DNA from: Arthrobacter ulcerisalmonis | GTDB taxonomy: Bacteria > Actinomycetota > Actinomycetes > Actinomycetales > Micrococcaceae | DNA length: 64,000 bases | Assembly: GCF_900609065.1 (NCBI RefSeq) | Contig: NZ_UXAU01000025.1 | Span: 62,001-126,000, forward strand | Reading direction: 5' to 3' | Shown: positions 24,400 through 33,407 of the stretch, in pieces | Layout of the letters: every line of letters begins with the position of its first letter | How positions within the stretch are numbered: the stretch's first letter is position 1 | The notes under the pieces: generated by a model | Told to the model about the DNA's origin: nothing | Databases searched by the model: none | Seen by the model: only the letters and a program-made list of their open reading frames with translations | Translations under genes and position numbers: made by a program

Positions 24400-26328
24400 A
24401 TGTCTGAAACCACCACCAACACCGCGCTGAACACTGCATCACGCAGTGACCTGCGCAACGTCGCGATCGTGGCCCACGTTGACCACGGCAAGACCACTCT
24501 GGTCGACGCCATGCTCAAGCAGACCAACTCTTTTGCCGAGCACAACCACCTCGAAGACCGCGTGATGGACTCCGGTGACCTGGAACGCGAAAAGGGCATC
24601 ACCATCCTGGCCAAGAACACCACGGTGGCCTACAACGGTCCGTCCTCCAACGGCGAGACCATCACCATCAACGTCATTGACACCCCCGGCCACGCCGACT
24701 TCGGTGGCGAGGTTGAGCGCGGCCTGTCCATGGTCGACGGCGTCGTCCTCCTTGTTGACGCTTCCGAAGGTCCGCTGCCGCAGACCCGCTTCGTCCTCCG
24801 CAAGGCCCTCGCCGCGCACCTGCCGGTGATCCTGCTGGTCAACAAGACCGACCGTCCCGATGCCCGCATCGAGGAAGTCGTGCACGAGTCCATGGACCTC
24901 CTGCTGGGCCTGGCTTCTGACCTCGCCGACGAAGTTCCTGACCTTGACCTGGACAAGATCCTCGAAGTTCCGGTTGTCTACGCAGCAGCGAGGGTGGGCC
25001 GCGCCTCACTGGACCAGCCCGCCGACGGCTCCGCTCCGGACAACGAAGACCTTGAGCCGCTGTTCAAGACCATCATCGAGCACATTCCGGCCCCGACGTA
25101 CAACCCGAACGGCGTCCTCCAGGCCCACGTCACCAACTTGGACGCCTCCCCGTTCCTGGGCCGCCTGGCACTGCTGCGCATCTACAACGGCACCCTGCGC
25201 AAGGGCCAGACCGTAGCGTGGGCCCGCGCCAACGGTGAGCTCAAAAACGTCAAGATCACCGAACTGCTGGCCACCAAAGCCTTGGACCGCGTCCCGGCCG
25301 AGTCCGCCGGCCCCGGCGAGATTGTCGCCGTCGCCGGTATCGAGGAAATCACCATCGGTGAGACCCTGACCGACGCCGAGAACCCGCAGCCGCTGCCGCT
25401 GATCACCGTTGACGATCCCGCCATCTCCATGACGATCGGTATCAACACCTCGCCGCTTGCCGGCCGGGTCAAGGGCGCCAAGGTCACGGCCCGCCAGGTG
25501 AAGGATCGCCTGGACAAGGAACTGATCGGTAACGTCTCCATCAAGGTTCTCCCCACCGAGCGTCCCGACGCTTGGGAAGTCCAGGGCCGTGGCGAGCTGG
25601 CGCTGGCCATCCTGGTGGAGCAGATGCGCCGCGAAGGCTTCGAGCTGACCGTGGGCAAGCCGCAGGTTGTTACCAAGACCGTTGACGGCAAGATCCACGA
25701 GCCGATGGAGCACATGACCATCGACGTGCCGGAAGAATACCTCGGTGCCGTCACCCAGCTGATGGCTGCCCGCAAGGGCCGCATGACCAACATGGCCAAC
25801 CACGGCACCGGCTGGTGCCGCATGGAGTTCATCGTTCCGGCCCGTGGTCTGATCGGTTTCCGCACCAAGTTCCTCACGGACACCCGAGGCGCCGGTATCG
25901 CCACCTCCATCTCCGAGGGCTACGAGCCGTGGGCCGGCCCCATCGAGTACCGCACCAACGGCTCGATTGTGGCCGACCGCACTGGCGTGGTCACCCCGTT
26001 CGCGATGATCAAGCTCCAGGAGCGCATGTCATTCTTCGTGCAGCCCACCTCCGAGGTCTACGAAGGCATGATCGTTGGCGAGAACTCACGCGCCGACGAC
26101 ATGGACGTGAACATCACCAGGGAAAAGCAGCTCACCAACATGCGTGCAGCGTCCTCGGACACCTTCGAGAACATGACGCCGCCGCGCAACCTGACTCTGG
26201 AAGAATCCTTGGAATTCGCTCGCGAAGACGAGTGCGTTGAGGTGACCCCGGAGTCCATCCGTATCCGGAAGCTCATCCTGGACGCCAACGAACGCGCCAA
26301 GTCCACCCGGGCACGCGCCAAGGCCTAA
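24400..26328 (+). CDS. typA: Ribosome-associated GTPase TypA/BipA
   Basis: The 642-residue protein has the TypA/BipA layout. The GTPase domain has [13 protein letters not shown] (G1), a [16 protein letters not shown] switch, [12 protein letters not shown] (G3) and LVNKTDRP (G4). Beta-barrel and EF-G-like domains III and V follow, then the TypA-specific C-terminal domain ([34 protein letters not shown]). It is an EF-G-like factor that assists 50S assembly and stress adaptation. The preceding 282 bases (24118-24399) carry no recognisable gene. No clear ribosome site precedes the ATG. Confidence 0.96.
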   Translation: MSETTTNTALNTASRSDLRNVAIVAHVDHGKTTLVDAMLKQTNSFAEHNHLEDRVMDSGDLEREKGITILAKNTTVAYNGPSSNGETITINVIDTPGHADFGGEVERGLSMVDGVVLLVDASEGPLPQTRFVLRKALAAHLPVILLVNKTDRPDARIEEVVHESMDLLLGLASDLADEVPDLDLDKILEVPVVYAAARVGRASLDQPADGSAPDNEDLEPLFKTIIEHIPAPTYNPNGVLQAHVTNLDASPFLGRLALLRIYNGTLRKGQTVAWARANGELKNVKITELLATKALDRVPAESAGPGEIVAVAGIEEITIGETLTDAENPQPLPLITVDDPAISMTIGINTSPLAGRVKGAKVTARQVKDRLDKELIGNVSIKVLPTERPDAWEVQGRGELALAILVEQMRREGFELTVGKPQVVTKTVDGKIHEPMEHMTIDVPEEYLGAVTQLMAARKGRMTNMANHGTGWCRMEFIVPARGLIGFRTKFLTDTRGAGIATSISEGYEPWAGPIEYRTNGSIVADRTGVVTPFAMIKLQERMSFFVQPTSEVYEGMIVGENSRADDMDVNITREKQLTNMRAASSDTFENMTPPRNLTLEESLEFAREDECVEVTPESIRIRKLILDANERAKSTRARAKA

Positions 26329-26348
26329 CAGCCCGCTGTAGTCCCTAA

Positions 26349-26381
26349 GAATGCCACCGGTACCTGTTACCGGTGGCATTC
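26349..26381 (+). terminator. Rho-independent terminator of typA
   Basis: A 14-base stem (GAATGCCACCGGTA with its exact complement) and a CCTGT loop start 20 bases after the typA stop and are followed by TTTG. Confidence 0.75.
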
Positions 26382-26392
26382 TTTGTACCCAT

Positions 26393-26442
26393 CTGCACAT
26401 CCAGCCTTGGGTTCACTGTGCAGGGGCAGTCCGTGCACAGTG
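26393..26442 (+). repeat. Left inverted-repeat flank of the AbiEi/DUF559-like gene
   Basis: CTGCACATCCAG (26393-26404) is an exact reverse complement of 27388-27399 on the other side of the gene. Nine bases inward lies a hairpin with 9-base perfect arms (CACTGTGCA, 26414-26422; TGCACAGTG, 26434-26442) and the loop GGGGCAGTCCG. Both parts have a counterpart in the right flank. Confidence 0.7.
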
Positions 26443-26529
26443 AGCCCGGCCTTCGGGTCGCACGGCGGGTTGTCCACATAGCTAGCGGCGCGGCTGCCCA
26501 CGCCAGCTCATCCCCGGCATGCTGCAGAA

Positions 26530-27351
26530 ATGCGCTCACTCACTGCACTTTTGGCCAGCACTGGCGGCGTCGGCACCACCGCCACTCTCCGGAAGGCCGG
26601 CATCGCCCGGCGCAGCATTGAAACGGGGGTGCTGGACGGCTCTGTTGTCCGGTTGGCGCGCGGCATCTACGCACTGCCCGACGCCGATCCGCTCCTTCGC
26701 CAGGCAGCTCGCCATCACGCGGTTCCCGGCTGCGTCACGACGGCCCAGGCTGCTGAGCTCTGGGTGGTGCGGGGTGCTGAGAAGCCCCATCTGGCAGCCA
26801 ATCACGGCCGCTCCATCCCGGGTTGCGTGGTCCACCGGATCACGGGGCCATTGACGGACCTGGACATGGTGTGCCAGGTGCTCCGTTGCCTCCCCGCGCT
26901 GGAAGCCCTGACCATTGCGGAGTCAGCTGTTAAGCGCGGGCTTGTCCAGCTTTCAGACCTGCGTGACAGTTTCCCGGCTTCGCGCGAACGCTCCCTTCTT
27001 GCTTTGGTAGGTCGTATTCGGCCGCAATCCGAGTCCATCATCGAGACCATGGCACGGTATCTGCTGGAAGAAGCTGGCCTGACGGTGGAACTGCAGGTCA
27101 ACATCCGGGGCATGGGTCACGTGGACCTCCTTGTCGACGGCATCGTGGGGGTCGAAGCGGACGGCTACGCCTTTCACAGCAGCAGGGCCGCGTACCGCGA
27201 AGATCGCCGGCGGTGGAATCTCACGGTGGTCAAGGGAGTGCCCACGCTTCGAGTGACCTTTGAAATGTTGCTGGGAGAGCCTGCGGAGTTCGTCCGGATG
27301 GTGCATCGGGCCCTCGCCGTGTGCCGCTCTGCACAACGAAGTGCCAGCTGA
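26530..27351 (+). CDS. AbiEi-type antitoxin-like protein with DUF559/Vsr-like nuclease fold
   Basis: The 273-residue protein has an N-terminal winged helix of the AbiEi antitoxin type (VGTTATLRKAGIARRSIETGVLDGSVVRLARGIYAL, about residues 14-48). Its C-terminal domain shows the DUF559/very-short-patch-repair-like pattern: GHVDLLVDGIVGVEADGYAF followed by YREDRRRWNLTVVKGVPTLRVTF. The D...E-x-D arrangement fits a PD-(D/E)XK-type nuclease core. No AbiEii toxin gene is next to it, so a classic type IV TA role is unsupported. Inverted repeats lie on both sides, and the right one overlaps the stop codon. Confidence 0.7.
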   Translation: MRSLTALLASTGGVGTTATLRKAGIARRSIETGVLDGSVVRLARGIYALPDADPLLRQAARHHAVPGCVTTAQAAELWVVRGAEKPHLAANHGRSIPGCVVHRITGPLTDLDMVCQVLRCLPALEALTIAESAVKRGLVQLSDLRDSFPASRERSLLALVGRIRPQSESIIETMARYLLEEAGLTVELQVNIRGMGHVDLLVDGIVGVEADGYAFHSSRAAYREDRRRWNLTVVKGVPTLRVTFEMLLGEPAEFVRMVHRALAVCRSAQRSAS

Positions 27352-27399
27352 GTGTGCACGGGCAGTCCGTGCACACTGAGGGCGGGCCTGGATGTGCAG
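27351..27399 (+). repeat. Right inverted-repeat flank of the AbiEi/DUF559-like gene
   Basis: A hairpin with 11-base perfect arms (AGTGTGCACGG, 27351-27361; CCGTGCACACT, 27367-27377) has the loop GCAGT. Ten bases further out lies CTGGATGTGCAG (27388-27399), the exact reverse complement of 26393-26404. The core GGGCAGTCCGTGCACA is shared with the left flank. The hairpin could also end transcription of the gene. Confidence 0.7.
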
Positions 27400-27471
27400 G
27401 GCGGCACAGGGTGCGGGCTTGGGGGACGTGCGTGCGGAGGGGTAGCGCGGGCGGCGCAGAAGCGACCGGGC

Positions 27472-27711
27472 CTAGCTGCGCGGGCGGCGGGGGAGTGGCG
27501 CCGGTGGCACGGTCTTGGCCGCCACCACGTCATGCAAGGAAATGACGACGTCGGCCTGCCGCGTGCGGATGGTGACGGAACCGGCGTCGTGCCTCACCAC
27601 GTCCCCCAGCGCGTCCGTGAGCCCACCCACTATCCGGTAGCGGGCCACAACCCGGGTTCCAGGGGCTACGGTGGCAAGGAAACCGGCAGGGCTGGCGTCG
27701 GGAAAAGTCAC
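27472..27711 (-). CDS. Small protein resembling the N-terminal domain of Rv0428c-type acetyltransferases
   Basis: The 79-residue product contains APGTRVVARYRIVGGLTDALGD, then SVTIRTRQADVVISLHDVVAAK. This is the SH3-like N-terminal module seen in front of the GNAT domain in mycobacterial Rv0428c-like proteins. No GNAT part follows: the protein ends in a Pro/Arg tail. On the minus strand TAAACT lies exactly six bases before the GTG, so a leaderless message is likely. It is divergent from fdxA. Function unknown; it is either a stand-alone module or a remnant. Confidence 0.6.
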   Translation of the reverse strand: MTFPDASPAGFLATVAPGTRVVARYRIVGGLTDALGDVVRHDAGSVTIRTRQADVVISLHDVVAAKTVPPAPLPRRPRS

Positions 27712-27861
27712 CTGACCAGTTTAGGTGTTCGTCACAGGGCGCCATGCTGGGTTCGCTGTATCGGGGCGGGAGATAATAGGCTCAGATATCAACGTTCGGC
27801 CAGAGCCGCCGGACGTCATTACCCGGCGGTTCGCCGGAACCAACGTGGAGAGGCCAGGGAC

Positions 27862-28188
27862 GTGACGTACGTAATCGCGCAGCCGTGTGTAGATGTCAAA
27901 GACAAGGCGTGCATTGAGGAATGCCCCGTCGACTGCATCTATGAGGGCGAGCGGTCGCTGTACATCCACCCTGATGAGTGCGTGGATTGCGGTGCGTGCG
28001 AGCCGGTCTGCCCCGTCGAGGCCATCTACTACGAGGACGACACCCCCGAAGAGTGGGCTGACTATTACAAGGCCAACGTCGAGTTCTTTGACGATCTTGG
28101 CTCCCCGGGTGGTGCCGCAAAGGTTGGCAACACGGGCAAGGATCACCCCTTCATCATGGCCCTGCCGCCGCAGAACCAAGACCACTAG
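27862..28188 (+). CDS. fdxA: 7Fe ferredoxin FdxA
   Basis: The 108-residue ferredoxin has Cys9, Cys17, Cys21, Cys25, Cys40, Cys43, Cys46 and Cys50. The first segment CVDVKDKACIEECPVDC and the second CVDCGACEPVCP match the actinobacterial seven-iron type with one [3Fe-4S] and one [4Fe-4S] cluster. The family C-terminal tail (EEWADYYKANVEFFDDLGSPGGA) is complete. It is a cytoplasmic low-potential electron carrier. The GTG at 27862 was chosen because VTYVIAQPC is the normal N-terminus and AGGGA precedes it, although the frame is open far upstream. dapC follows nine bases later. Confidence 0.95.
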   Translation: MTYVIAQPCVDVKDKACIEECPVDCIYEGERSLYIHPDECVDCGACEPVCPVEAIYYEDDTPEEWADYYKANVEFFDDLGSPGGAAKVGNTGKDHPFIMALPPQNQDH

Positions 28189-28197
28189 GGCCGGGGT

Positions 28198-29346
28198 ATG
28201 ACCGCGAACACCAAGTCCTTCGGCCTGGCACTTCCCGACTACCCGTGGGAAGCGCTGGCACCGTACCTCGCGAAGGCAGCCGAGCACCCTGATGGCGTCG
28301 TCAACCTGTCGATCGGCACGCCCGTGGATCCCACTCCGGCCGTGGTCCAGGAGGCCCTGACCGCTGCGGCTGACGCACCCGGCTACCCCACGGTGCACGG
28401 TACGCTGGCCCTCCGGGAAGCCATTGTGGCCTGGTTTGCCCGCCGTCGCGGTGTGTCTGGGCTCGACCCGCAGGACGTCATGCCCACGGTGGGGTCGAAG
28501 GAACTGGTGGCCTGGCTGCCGCTCCTGCTGGGCCTAGGTGCGGGAGACGTCGTCGTCCGCCCCAAGGTGGCGTACCCCACCTATGACATCGGCGCCACCC
28601 TCACCGGCGCCACCTCCGTTGCCACGGACAACCTTGACGAGCTCGACGCCGATACCCGAGCCCGCGTGCGCCTGATCTGGGTGAATTCGCCCGGCAACCC
28701 CACGGGCAGCGTCCGCGATGCGGACTCGTTGCGTGCGCTGGTGGCCCAGGCCCGCGAACTGGGCGCCGTGGTGGCGTCGGATGAGTGCTACGCAGAGCTG
28801 GGCTGGGGCGAATGGGATGTCCAGCGAGGGGGTAAGCGCGTCCCTAGCGTCCTCGATCCGCAGGTCAATGGCGGCTCCAACGATGGCCTGCTGGCGGTCT
28901 ACTCGCTGAGCAAGCAGTCCAACGTGGCCGGCTACCGGGCAGCCTTTGTTGCTGGCGATTCGGCCGTCATGGCCAACCTGGTCAATAGCCGAAAGCACGC
29001 TGGCATGATCGTCCCGTACCCGGTCCAGGAGGCCATGCGCGTGGCACTTGGCGATGACGCGCACGTGGAGGCCCAGAAGGACCTCTTCCGGGGGCGTCGT
29101 GAGCGGCTCTTGCCAGCCCTGCGCGGGTTCGGCCTGGAGATCAGGGATTCCGACGCCGGCCTGTACCTTTGGTCGACAGCCGGCGAGGACACCTGGGCTA
29201 CTGTGGCCCGGTTGACCGAGCTGGGCATCGTGGTGGGTCCTGGCGTCTTCTACGGCGACGCAGGCAACGGATTTGTCCGGGTGGCACTGACTGGTACTGA
29301 CGAACGGATCGACGCCGCCGTAGCCCGGCTCACCAACCGAGGTTAG
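28198..29346 (+). CDS. dapC: N-succinyldiaminopimelate aminotransferase
   Basis: The 382-residue class I aminotransferase has SIGTPVDPTPAVVQEAL, the substrate/PLP region NSPGNPTGSV, SDECYAELGW and the PLP lysine in YSLSKQSNVAGYRAAF, plus a C-terminal VRVALTGTDERI. The fdxA-dapC gene order is typical of actinobacteria and supports DapC, which makes N-succinyl-LL-diaminopimelate in the succinylase route. dapD and dapE, which encode the preceding and following steps, are about 5-8 kb away in the same window. The GGGGCCgaatttGGGCCCC hairpin at 29381-29399 may be its terminator. Confidence 0.88.
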   Translation: MTANTKSFGLALPDYPWEALAPYLAKAAEHPDGVVNLSIGTPVDPTPAVVQEALTAAADAPGYPTVHGTLALREAIVAWFARRRGVSGLDPQDVMPTVGSKELVAWLPLLLGLGAGDVVVRPKVAYPTYDIGATLTGATSVATDNLDELDADTRARVRLIWVNSPGNPTGSVRDADSLRALVAQARELGAVVASDECYAELGWGEWDVQRGGKRVPSVLDPQVNGGSNDGLLAVYSLSKQSNVAGYRAAFVAGDSAVMANLVNSRKHAGMIVPYPVQEAMRVALGDDAHVEAQKDLFRGRRERLLPALRGFGLEIRDSDAGLYLWSTAGEDTWATVARLTELGIVVGPGVFYGDAGNGFVRVALTGTDERIDAAVARLTNRG

Positions 29347-29589
29347 TCAACGCCGTGTAACAATAACGTGAGGGACGCCACTTTGGGGCCGAATTTGGGC
29401 CCCTCCCAGGTACTTGGATTAGTGGCTGCCTGCTCTGGCGCGGTATTTTCTTTAGTGACCGGCAATGGTGGCTTTCTACAAGAAGGCAGCCCGGGTGTTG
29501 GAAACTGTCTCTACAGTTCCGGTACGCGGCCCACCTGACGTTGGATCCAGCTTTCGACAGAGGCCCAGAAGCCTCATGAAGGGGACTCC

Positions 29590-30873
29590 ATGACTGAGAC
29601 CAACAGCGCCACCCTGCACCACGCAGGCGGAGAGCTCAAGCTCCCCCGCATCCAGGTTGTTGAAGGAAACGAAGGCTACGACGTGTCGAAGCTGCTGAAG
29701 CAGACCGGCGCAGTCACCTTTGACCCGGGCTTCATGAACACCGCAGCAACAAAGTCTGCCATCACCTACATCGACGGCGATGCCGGCATCCTGCGCTACC
29801 GCGGGTACCCCATCGAGCAGTTGGCGCAACACTCCAGCTTCCTCGAGGTGTCCTACCTGCTGATCTACGGGAACGTTCCCACGGCTACCGAGCTCGAAGA
29901 GTTCGACCAGAAGATCCGCCACCACACGCTGCTGCACGAAGAGCTCAAGGGCTTCTTCAGCGGCTTCCCGCGCGACGCGCACCCCATGCCCGTCCTGTCC
30001 TCCGCCGTTTCGGCACTGTCCACGTTCTACCAGGACTCCCTGGACCCCAAGAACGCGGAGCAGGTGGAACTGTCCACCATCCGCCTGATGGCCAAGCTGC
30101 CGGTCATCGCCGCGTACGCGCACAAGAAGTCCATCGGCCAGCCCATGCTGTACCCGGACAACTCCCACAACCTGGTGGAAAACTTCCTCCGCCTGAGCTT
30201 CGGCCTGCCCGCCGAGCAGTACGAGATGGACCCTGTAGTGGTCAAGGCCCTTGACCTGCTGCTGATCCTGCACGCTGACCACGAGCAGAACTGCTCCACC
30301 TCCACGGTCCGCCTGGTGGGTTCCTCAGACGCAAACCTGTTCGCCTCCGTTTCCGCCGGTATCCACGCTCTCTCCGGCCCCGCACACGGCGGCGCCAACG
30401 AGGCTGTCCTGAAGATGCTCCGCCAGATCCAGGCCGACGGCACCAAGCCCGAGGACTACATGGAGAAGGTCAAGAACAAGGAAGACGGCGTCCGGCTCAT
30501 GGGCTTTGGGCACCGCGTCTACAAGAACTACGACCCCCGTGCCAAGATCGTCAAAAACACGGCGCATGAGATCCTCTCCAAGCTCGGCGGTAACGACGAA
30601 ATGTTGGACATCGCCCTCCGGCTCGAAGAGAAGGCGCTCAACGATGATTACTTCATCGAGCGCAAGCTCTACCCGAACGTGGACTTCTACACGGGCCTGA
30701 TCTACAAGGCCATGGGCTTCCCCGAGAAGATGTTCACCGTGCTCTTCGCCATCGGTCGCCTGCCGGGCTGGATCGCCCAGTGGCGCGAAATGACGCAGGA
30801 CCCGATGACCAAGATCGGCCGCCCGCGCCAGCTCTACACCGGAGAACCTGCCCGGGACTACCCGGCCCAGTAG
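29590..30873 (+). CDS. gltA: Citrate synthase
   Basis: The 427-residue protein is a type II (hexameric-type) citrate synthase. It begins with the N-terminal beta-domain (HHAGGELKLPRIQVVEG, ITYIDGDAGILRYRGYPIEQLA). The catalytic elements are DHEQNCSTSTVRLVGSS, SGPAHGGANEAVLKML (His), GFGHRVYKNYDPRA (His) and YPNVDFYTGLIYKAMGFP (Asp). It condenses acetyl-CoA with oxaloacetate, the entry to the TCA cycle. AAGGGG precedes the ATG. The upstream 243-base gap has no gene; it carries the dapC hairpin and presumably the gltA promoter. Confidence 0.97.
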   Translation: MTETNSATLHHAGGELKLPRIQVVEGNEGYDVSKLLKQTGAVTFDPGFMNTAATKSAITYIDGDAGILRYRGYPIEQLAQHSSFLEVSYLLIYGNVPTATELEEFDQKIRHHTLLHEELKGFFSGFPRDAHPMPVLSSAVSALSTFYQDSLDPKNAEQVELSTIRLMAKLPVIAAYAHKKSIGQPMLYPDNSHNLVENFLRLSFGLPAEQYEMDPVVVKALDLLLILHADHEQNCSTSTVRLVGSSDANLFASVSAGIHALSGPAHGGANEAVLKMLRQIQADGTKPEDYMEKVKNKEDGVRLMGFGHRVYKNYDPRAKIVKNTAHEILSKLGGNDEMLDIALRLEEKALNDDYFIERKLYPNVDFYTGLIYKAMGFPEKMFTVLFAIGRLPGWIAQWREMTQDPMTKIGRPRQLYTGEPARDYPAQ

Positions 30874-30900
30874 CCCCCACCGGCTCTTATGCTGACGTAC

Positions 30901-30945
30901 GACGACGGCACCGCACCTTTTCGAAAAAGGTGCGGTGCCGTCGTC
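30901..30945. terminator. Strong bidirectional terminator between gltA and galE
   Basis: A 21-base perfect stem (GACGACGGCACCGCACCTTTT and its complement) with a three-base loop carries T-runs in both directions. It serves the two converging genes. Confidence 0.9.
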
Positions 30946-30965
30946 GTCTGCCGGAGTTGGGCTGC

Positions 30966-31979
30966 TCAGGAGGCGTAGCCCTGAGGGTTGTTCTTCTGCC
31001 AACGCCAGTGGTCCTCGCACATCTGGTCCACGGTCTTGGTGGTGGCCCAGCTCAGGTCGGCCAGGGCCGAGGAGGCGTCGGCCCAGAAGGCGGGCAGGTC
31101 GCCAGCCCGGCGGCCGGTGACCTCGTAGGGGATGGGTGCGCCGACGGCCTTTTCAAAGGACCTGAGCACCTCGAGGACCGATGAGCCTTTCCCGGAGCCT
31201 AGGTTCCAGCGGAACACGCCGGCTTTGTCCGCAACATAATTGAGGGCAGCAACGTGGCCGTCGGCCAGGTCCACCACGTGGATGTAGTCGCGCTGGCAGG
31301 TTCCGTCCGGGGTGTCGTAGTCGCCGCCAAACACCATCAGCTTCTCGCGCCGCCCCACTGCCACCTGCGCAATGAAGGGGACCAAGTTGTTGGGGATGCC
31401 TTGCGGGTCCTCGCCGATGCGCCCTGAAGGGTGGGCGCCCACCGGGTTGAAGTAGCGCAGCAGGGCTATGTGCCAGCGCGAGTCCGCAGCGCCCAGGTCG
31501 GAGAGGATGTCCTCGATTTGCTCTTTGGTCCGGCCGTAGGGGTTGTTGGCGCCAATCTCCATCTTCTCGATGTAGGGCGTGGGATTATGCTCGCCGTACA
31601 CAGTCGCGGAGGAGCTGAACACGATGGACCGCACATCATGCCGGTCCATCACCCGCAGCAGGTTCAGGGTGCCCACCAGGTTGTTGTAGTAGTACTGCAA
31701 CGGTTCACGGACGGACTCGCCTACGGCCTTGAGCCCGGCAAAGTGGATGACGGCGTCGATGCTGCTGCCGGCGAAGACGCGTTCGACGGCGGCTTCGTCC
31801 ACCAGATCGACATGGTGGAACTCAGTTGTCTTGCCGCTGAGTTCGGCGACCCGTCGGAGGGATTCCTCGCTTGAGTTCACCAGGTTGTCGATGACCACCA
31901 CGTCATGCCCGGCTTCCTGGAGCGAAAGGACTGTGTGCGAGCCAATGTAACCGGTGCCTCCGGTGACCAGAATCTTCAT
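30966..31979 (-). CDS. galE: UDP-glucose 4-epimerase
   Basis: The 337-residue extended SDR has the NAD loop VTGGTGYIGSHTV at the start, FSSSATVYGEHN, the catalytic NPYGRTKEQIEDIL (Tyr-x3-Lys), RYFNPVGAHPSGRIGEDP and NLVPFIAQVAVGRREKL. All are GalE signatures. It interconverts UDP-glucose and UDP-galactose for exopolymer synthesis or galactose use. TAGCGT lies six bases before the ATG on the minus strand, fitting a leaderless transcript. It is divergent from the TetR gene. Confidence 0.95.
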   Translation of the reverse strand: MKILVTGGTGYIGSHTVLSLQEAGHDVVVIDNLVNSSEESLRRVAELSGKTTEFHHVDLVDEAAVERVFAGSSIDAVIHFAGLKAVGESVREPLQYYYNNLVGTLNLLRVMDRHDVRSIVFSSSATVYGEHNPTPYIEKMEIGANNPYGRTKEQIEDILSDLGAADSRWHIALLRYFNPVGAHPSGRIGEDPQGIPNNLVPFIAQVAVGRREKLMVFGGDYDTPDGTCQRDYIHVVDLADGHVAALNYVADKAGVFRWNLGSGKGSSVLEVLRSFEKAVGAPIPYEVTGRRAGDLPAFWADASSALADLSWATTKTVDQMCEDHWRWQKNNPQGYAS

Positions 31980-32061
31980 GCGATAACGCTATCCCACCAG
32001 CGCCCGCACCGGCCGCAGGCTTCCGGATGCCGGGCACCTCGGCGGGGCTGGAATCAATGGG

Positions 32062-32086
32062 AGCACATGTGTGCTAAATAAGAGGG
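32062..32086 (+). promoter_or_regulatory. Palindromic operator overlapping the tetR promoter
   Basis: AGCACA-TG-TGTGCT (32062-32075) is a perfect 6+6 palindrome. It abuts a -10-like TAAATA (32075-32080) that ends six bases before the TetR-family GTG. Binding here would block the promoter, so autorepression by the adjacent regulator is the simplest reading. Confidence 0.6.
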
Positions 32087-32689
32087 GTGCCAAAATTCGT
32101 AGATGCAGATGCCCGCCGCCTCGACGTTGTGGAAGCAGTCCTGCGGATTATTGCCGTTGATGGGCTGGAGCGGGCGTCCCTGCGGGAAGTAGCAGACGAG
32201 GCGGGGCTTGCGGTGGGGTCGGTGCGGCATTACTTCGCCAGCAGCGAGGAGCTCCTCGACTACACGTTTGGTGCCGTTGTTGACCGCGTAGTGGCCAGGT
32301 TGGCTGAGGCCCTGCCGGTAGTCCAGGCGGCAGCCAGCAGCCGGGAACAACGCGCCGCCAGCATTTCGCTGTTGGGGCGGTTGCTGCCCCTGGACGAAGA
32401 GCGGGCGGTGGACCTGTGCGCCTGGATTGCATTCCGGAACGCCGCGCGGATCAAGCCGTTCCTAGCAGCCACTGCGGTGCGGAGTCATCGCGAGGTTGCC
32501 GTGGTGGTGGGACAGGTCATCGCCGGCCTGGTCCCCGCAGACCAAACTGACGATGTGCTGGTGCTGGAGGCCGAACGGCTCTTGGCAACCCTTGATGGAC
32601 TGTGCCTGCATGCGTTGCTGCAACCGGAATGGCTGACCGCGGCCATGTGCACCGACATCTTGGAACGGCACCTGGCGGGACTTGGCTGA
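32087..32689 (+). CDS. TetR-family transcriptional regulator
   Basis: The 200-residue regulator has the TetR N-terminal helix-turn-helix (RRLDVVEAVLRIIAVDGLERASLREVADEAGLAVGSVRHYFASSEELLDY, about residues 9-58) and a helical ligand-binding C-terminus. The ligand is unknown. The GTG start follows a -10-like box by six bases and a perfect palindrome. Its target may include itself and the divergent galE, though galE has its own -10 on the other strand ~70 bases from the palindrome. Confidence 0.85.
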   Translation: MPKFVDADARRLDVVEAVLRIIAVDGLERASLREVADEAGLAVGSVRHYFASSEELLDYTFGAVVDRVVARLAEALPVVQAAASSREQRAASISLLGRLLPLDEERAVDLCAWIAFRNAARIKPFLAATAVRSHREVAVVVGQVIAGLVPADQTDDVLVLEAERLLATLDGLCLHALLQPEWLTAAMCTDILERHLAGLG

Positions 32690-32789
32690 CGCCAGCACTA
32701 CCGCGGAATCCCTACGGGAATAGACTGATAGGTGGGGGAGTGCCGGACCTGATCACCACGCCCGGCAAATGTGTCAGGAAGGACGTCGG

Positions 32790-33401
32790 ATGCACCAGGC
32801 AAGCGGTTCGGGATGGCAGATCAGCACTGACACGTCGGGGCCAATGATCATCGCGTTGTACGTCAGGGACATGGCAGGGTTGGACGGTGCTGGTTCCCCG
32901 GCGCTATCCCACGCCGCACCGAAGATCCGCCCCTCTGACCACACCCACCTCACCGCAGAGGTGGGCGGCCGCGCGGCGTTGAAGACGGAATGGGAAGCCT
33001 GGTGGGAGCAGCTGCTCAAAGCCCATCCGCAGACCGCGCCGGAACTTACGCCGCCAGACTTTGCCGCCTTTGGCAACTCACCAGCACTCCAGCGGGTCTT
33101 GCAGGCCCATTTCGGGACAGCCCTTACGTGGGCCCGGGAGCGACGCAGCGAGTACGCCACCCTGGAAGCGGAGCGGTCCGCATCCGGTACTGACCAGCTC
33201 CTGGCGGACCTGGTCGATGACCGGCTGATGGAAGTGGGCAGGGATGCTCGGGACTTCAACCTCACCATCATTGAGCTGCCACTGCACGAGCACCGGGCCT
33301 GGTACCTGGAGCCGGACAAAATCCTCATGAGCCATGGGTTGATGAGCCAACCGGAATTGTTCCGCAGCTACGTGCAGCCGGTGGTGGAGATCCTCGTCTG
33401 A
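32790..33401 (+). CDS. Hypothetical actinobacterial protein
   Basis: The 203-residue soluble protein is not recognised. It contains HTHLTAEVGG followed by ALKTEWEAWWEQLLKAHP, a middle region AFGNSPALQRVLQAHFGTALTWARERR and a C-terminal TIIELPLHEHRAWYLEPDKILMSHGLM. ATG 32790 was chosen because AGGAAGGA precedes it at the right distance. It lies 100 bases after tetR on the same strand and may be co-transcribed with it. It converges with the next gene. Confidence 0.65.
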   Translation: MHQASGSGWQISTDTSGPMIIALYVRDMAGLDGAGSPALSHAAPKIRPSDHTHLTAEVGGRAALKTEWEAWWEQLLKAHPQTAPELTPPDFAAFGNSPALQRVLQAHFGTALTWARERRSEYATLEAERSASGTDQLLADLVDDRLMEVGRDARDFNLTIIELPLHEHRAWYLEPDKILMSHGLMSQPELFRSYVQPVVEILV

Positions 33402-33407
33402 AGTGGC

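Noticed and set aside
27352..27861. Long N-terminal extension of the fdxA frame
   Set aside because: The 170 extra codons are unlike ferredoxin and run through the repeat and the opposite gene; GTG 27862 gives the normal N-terminus.
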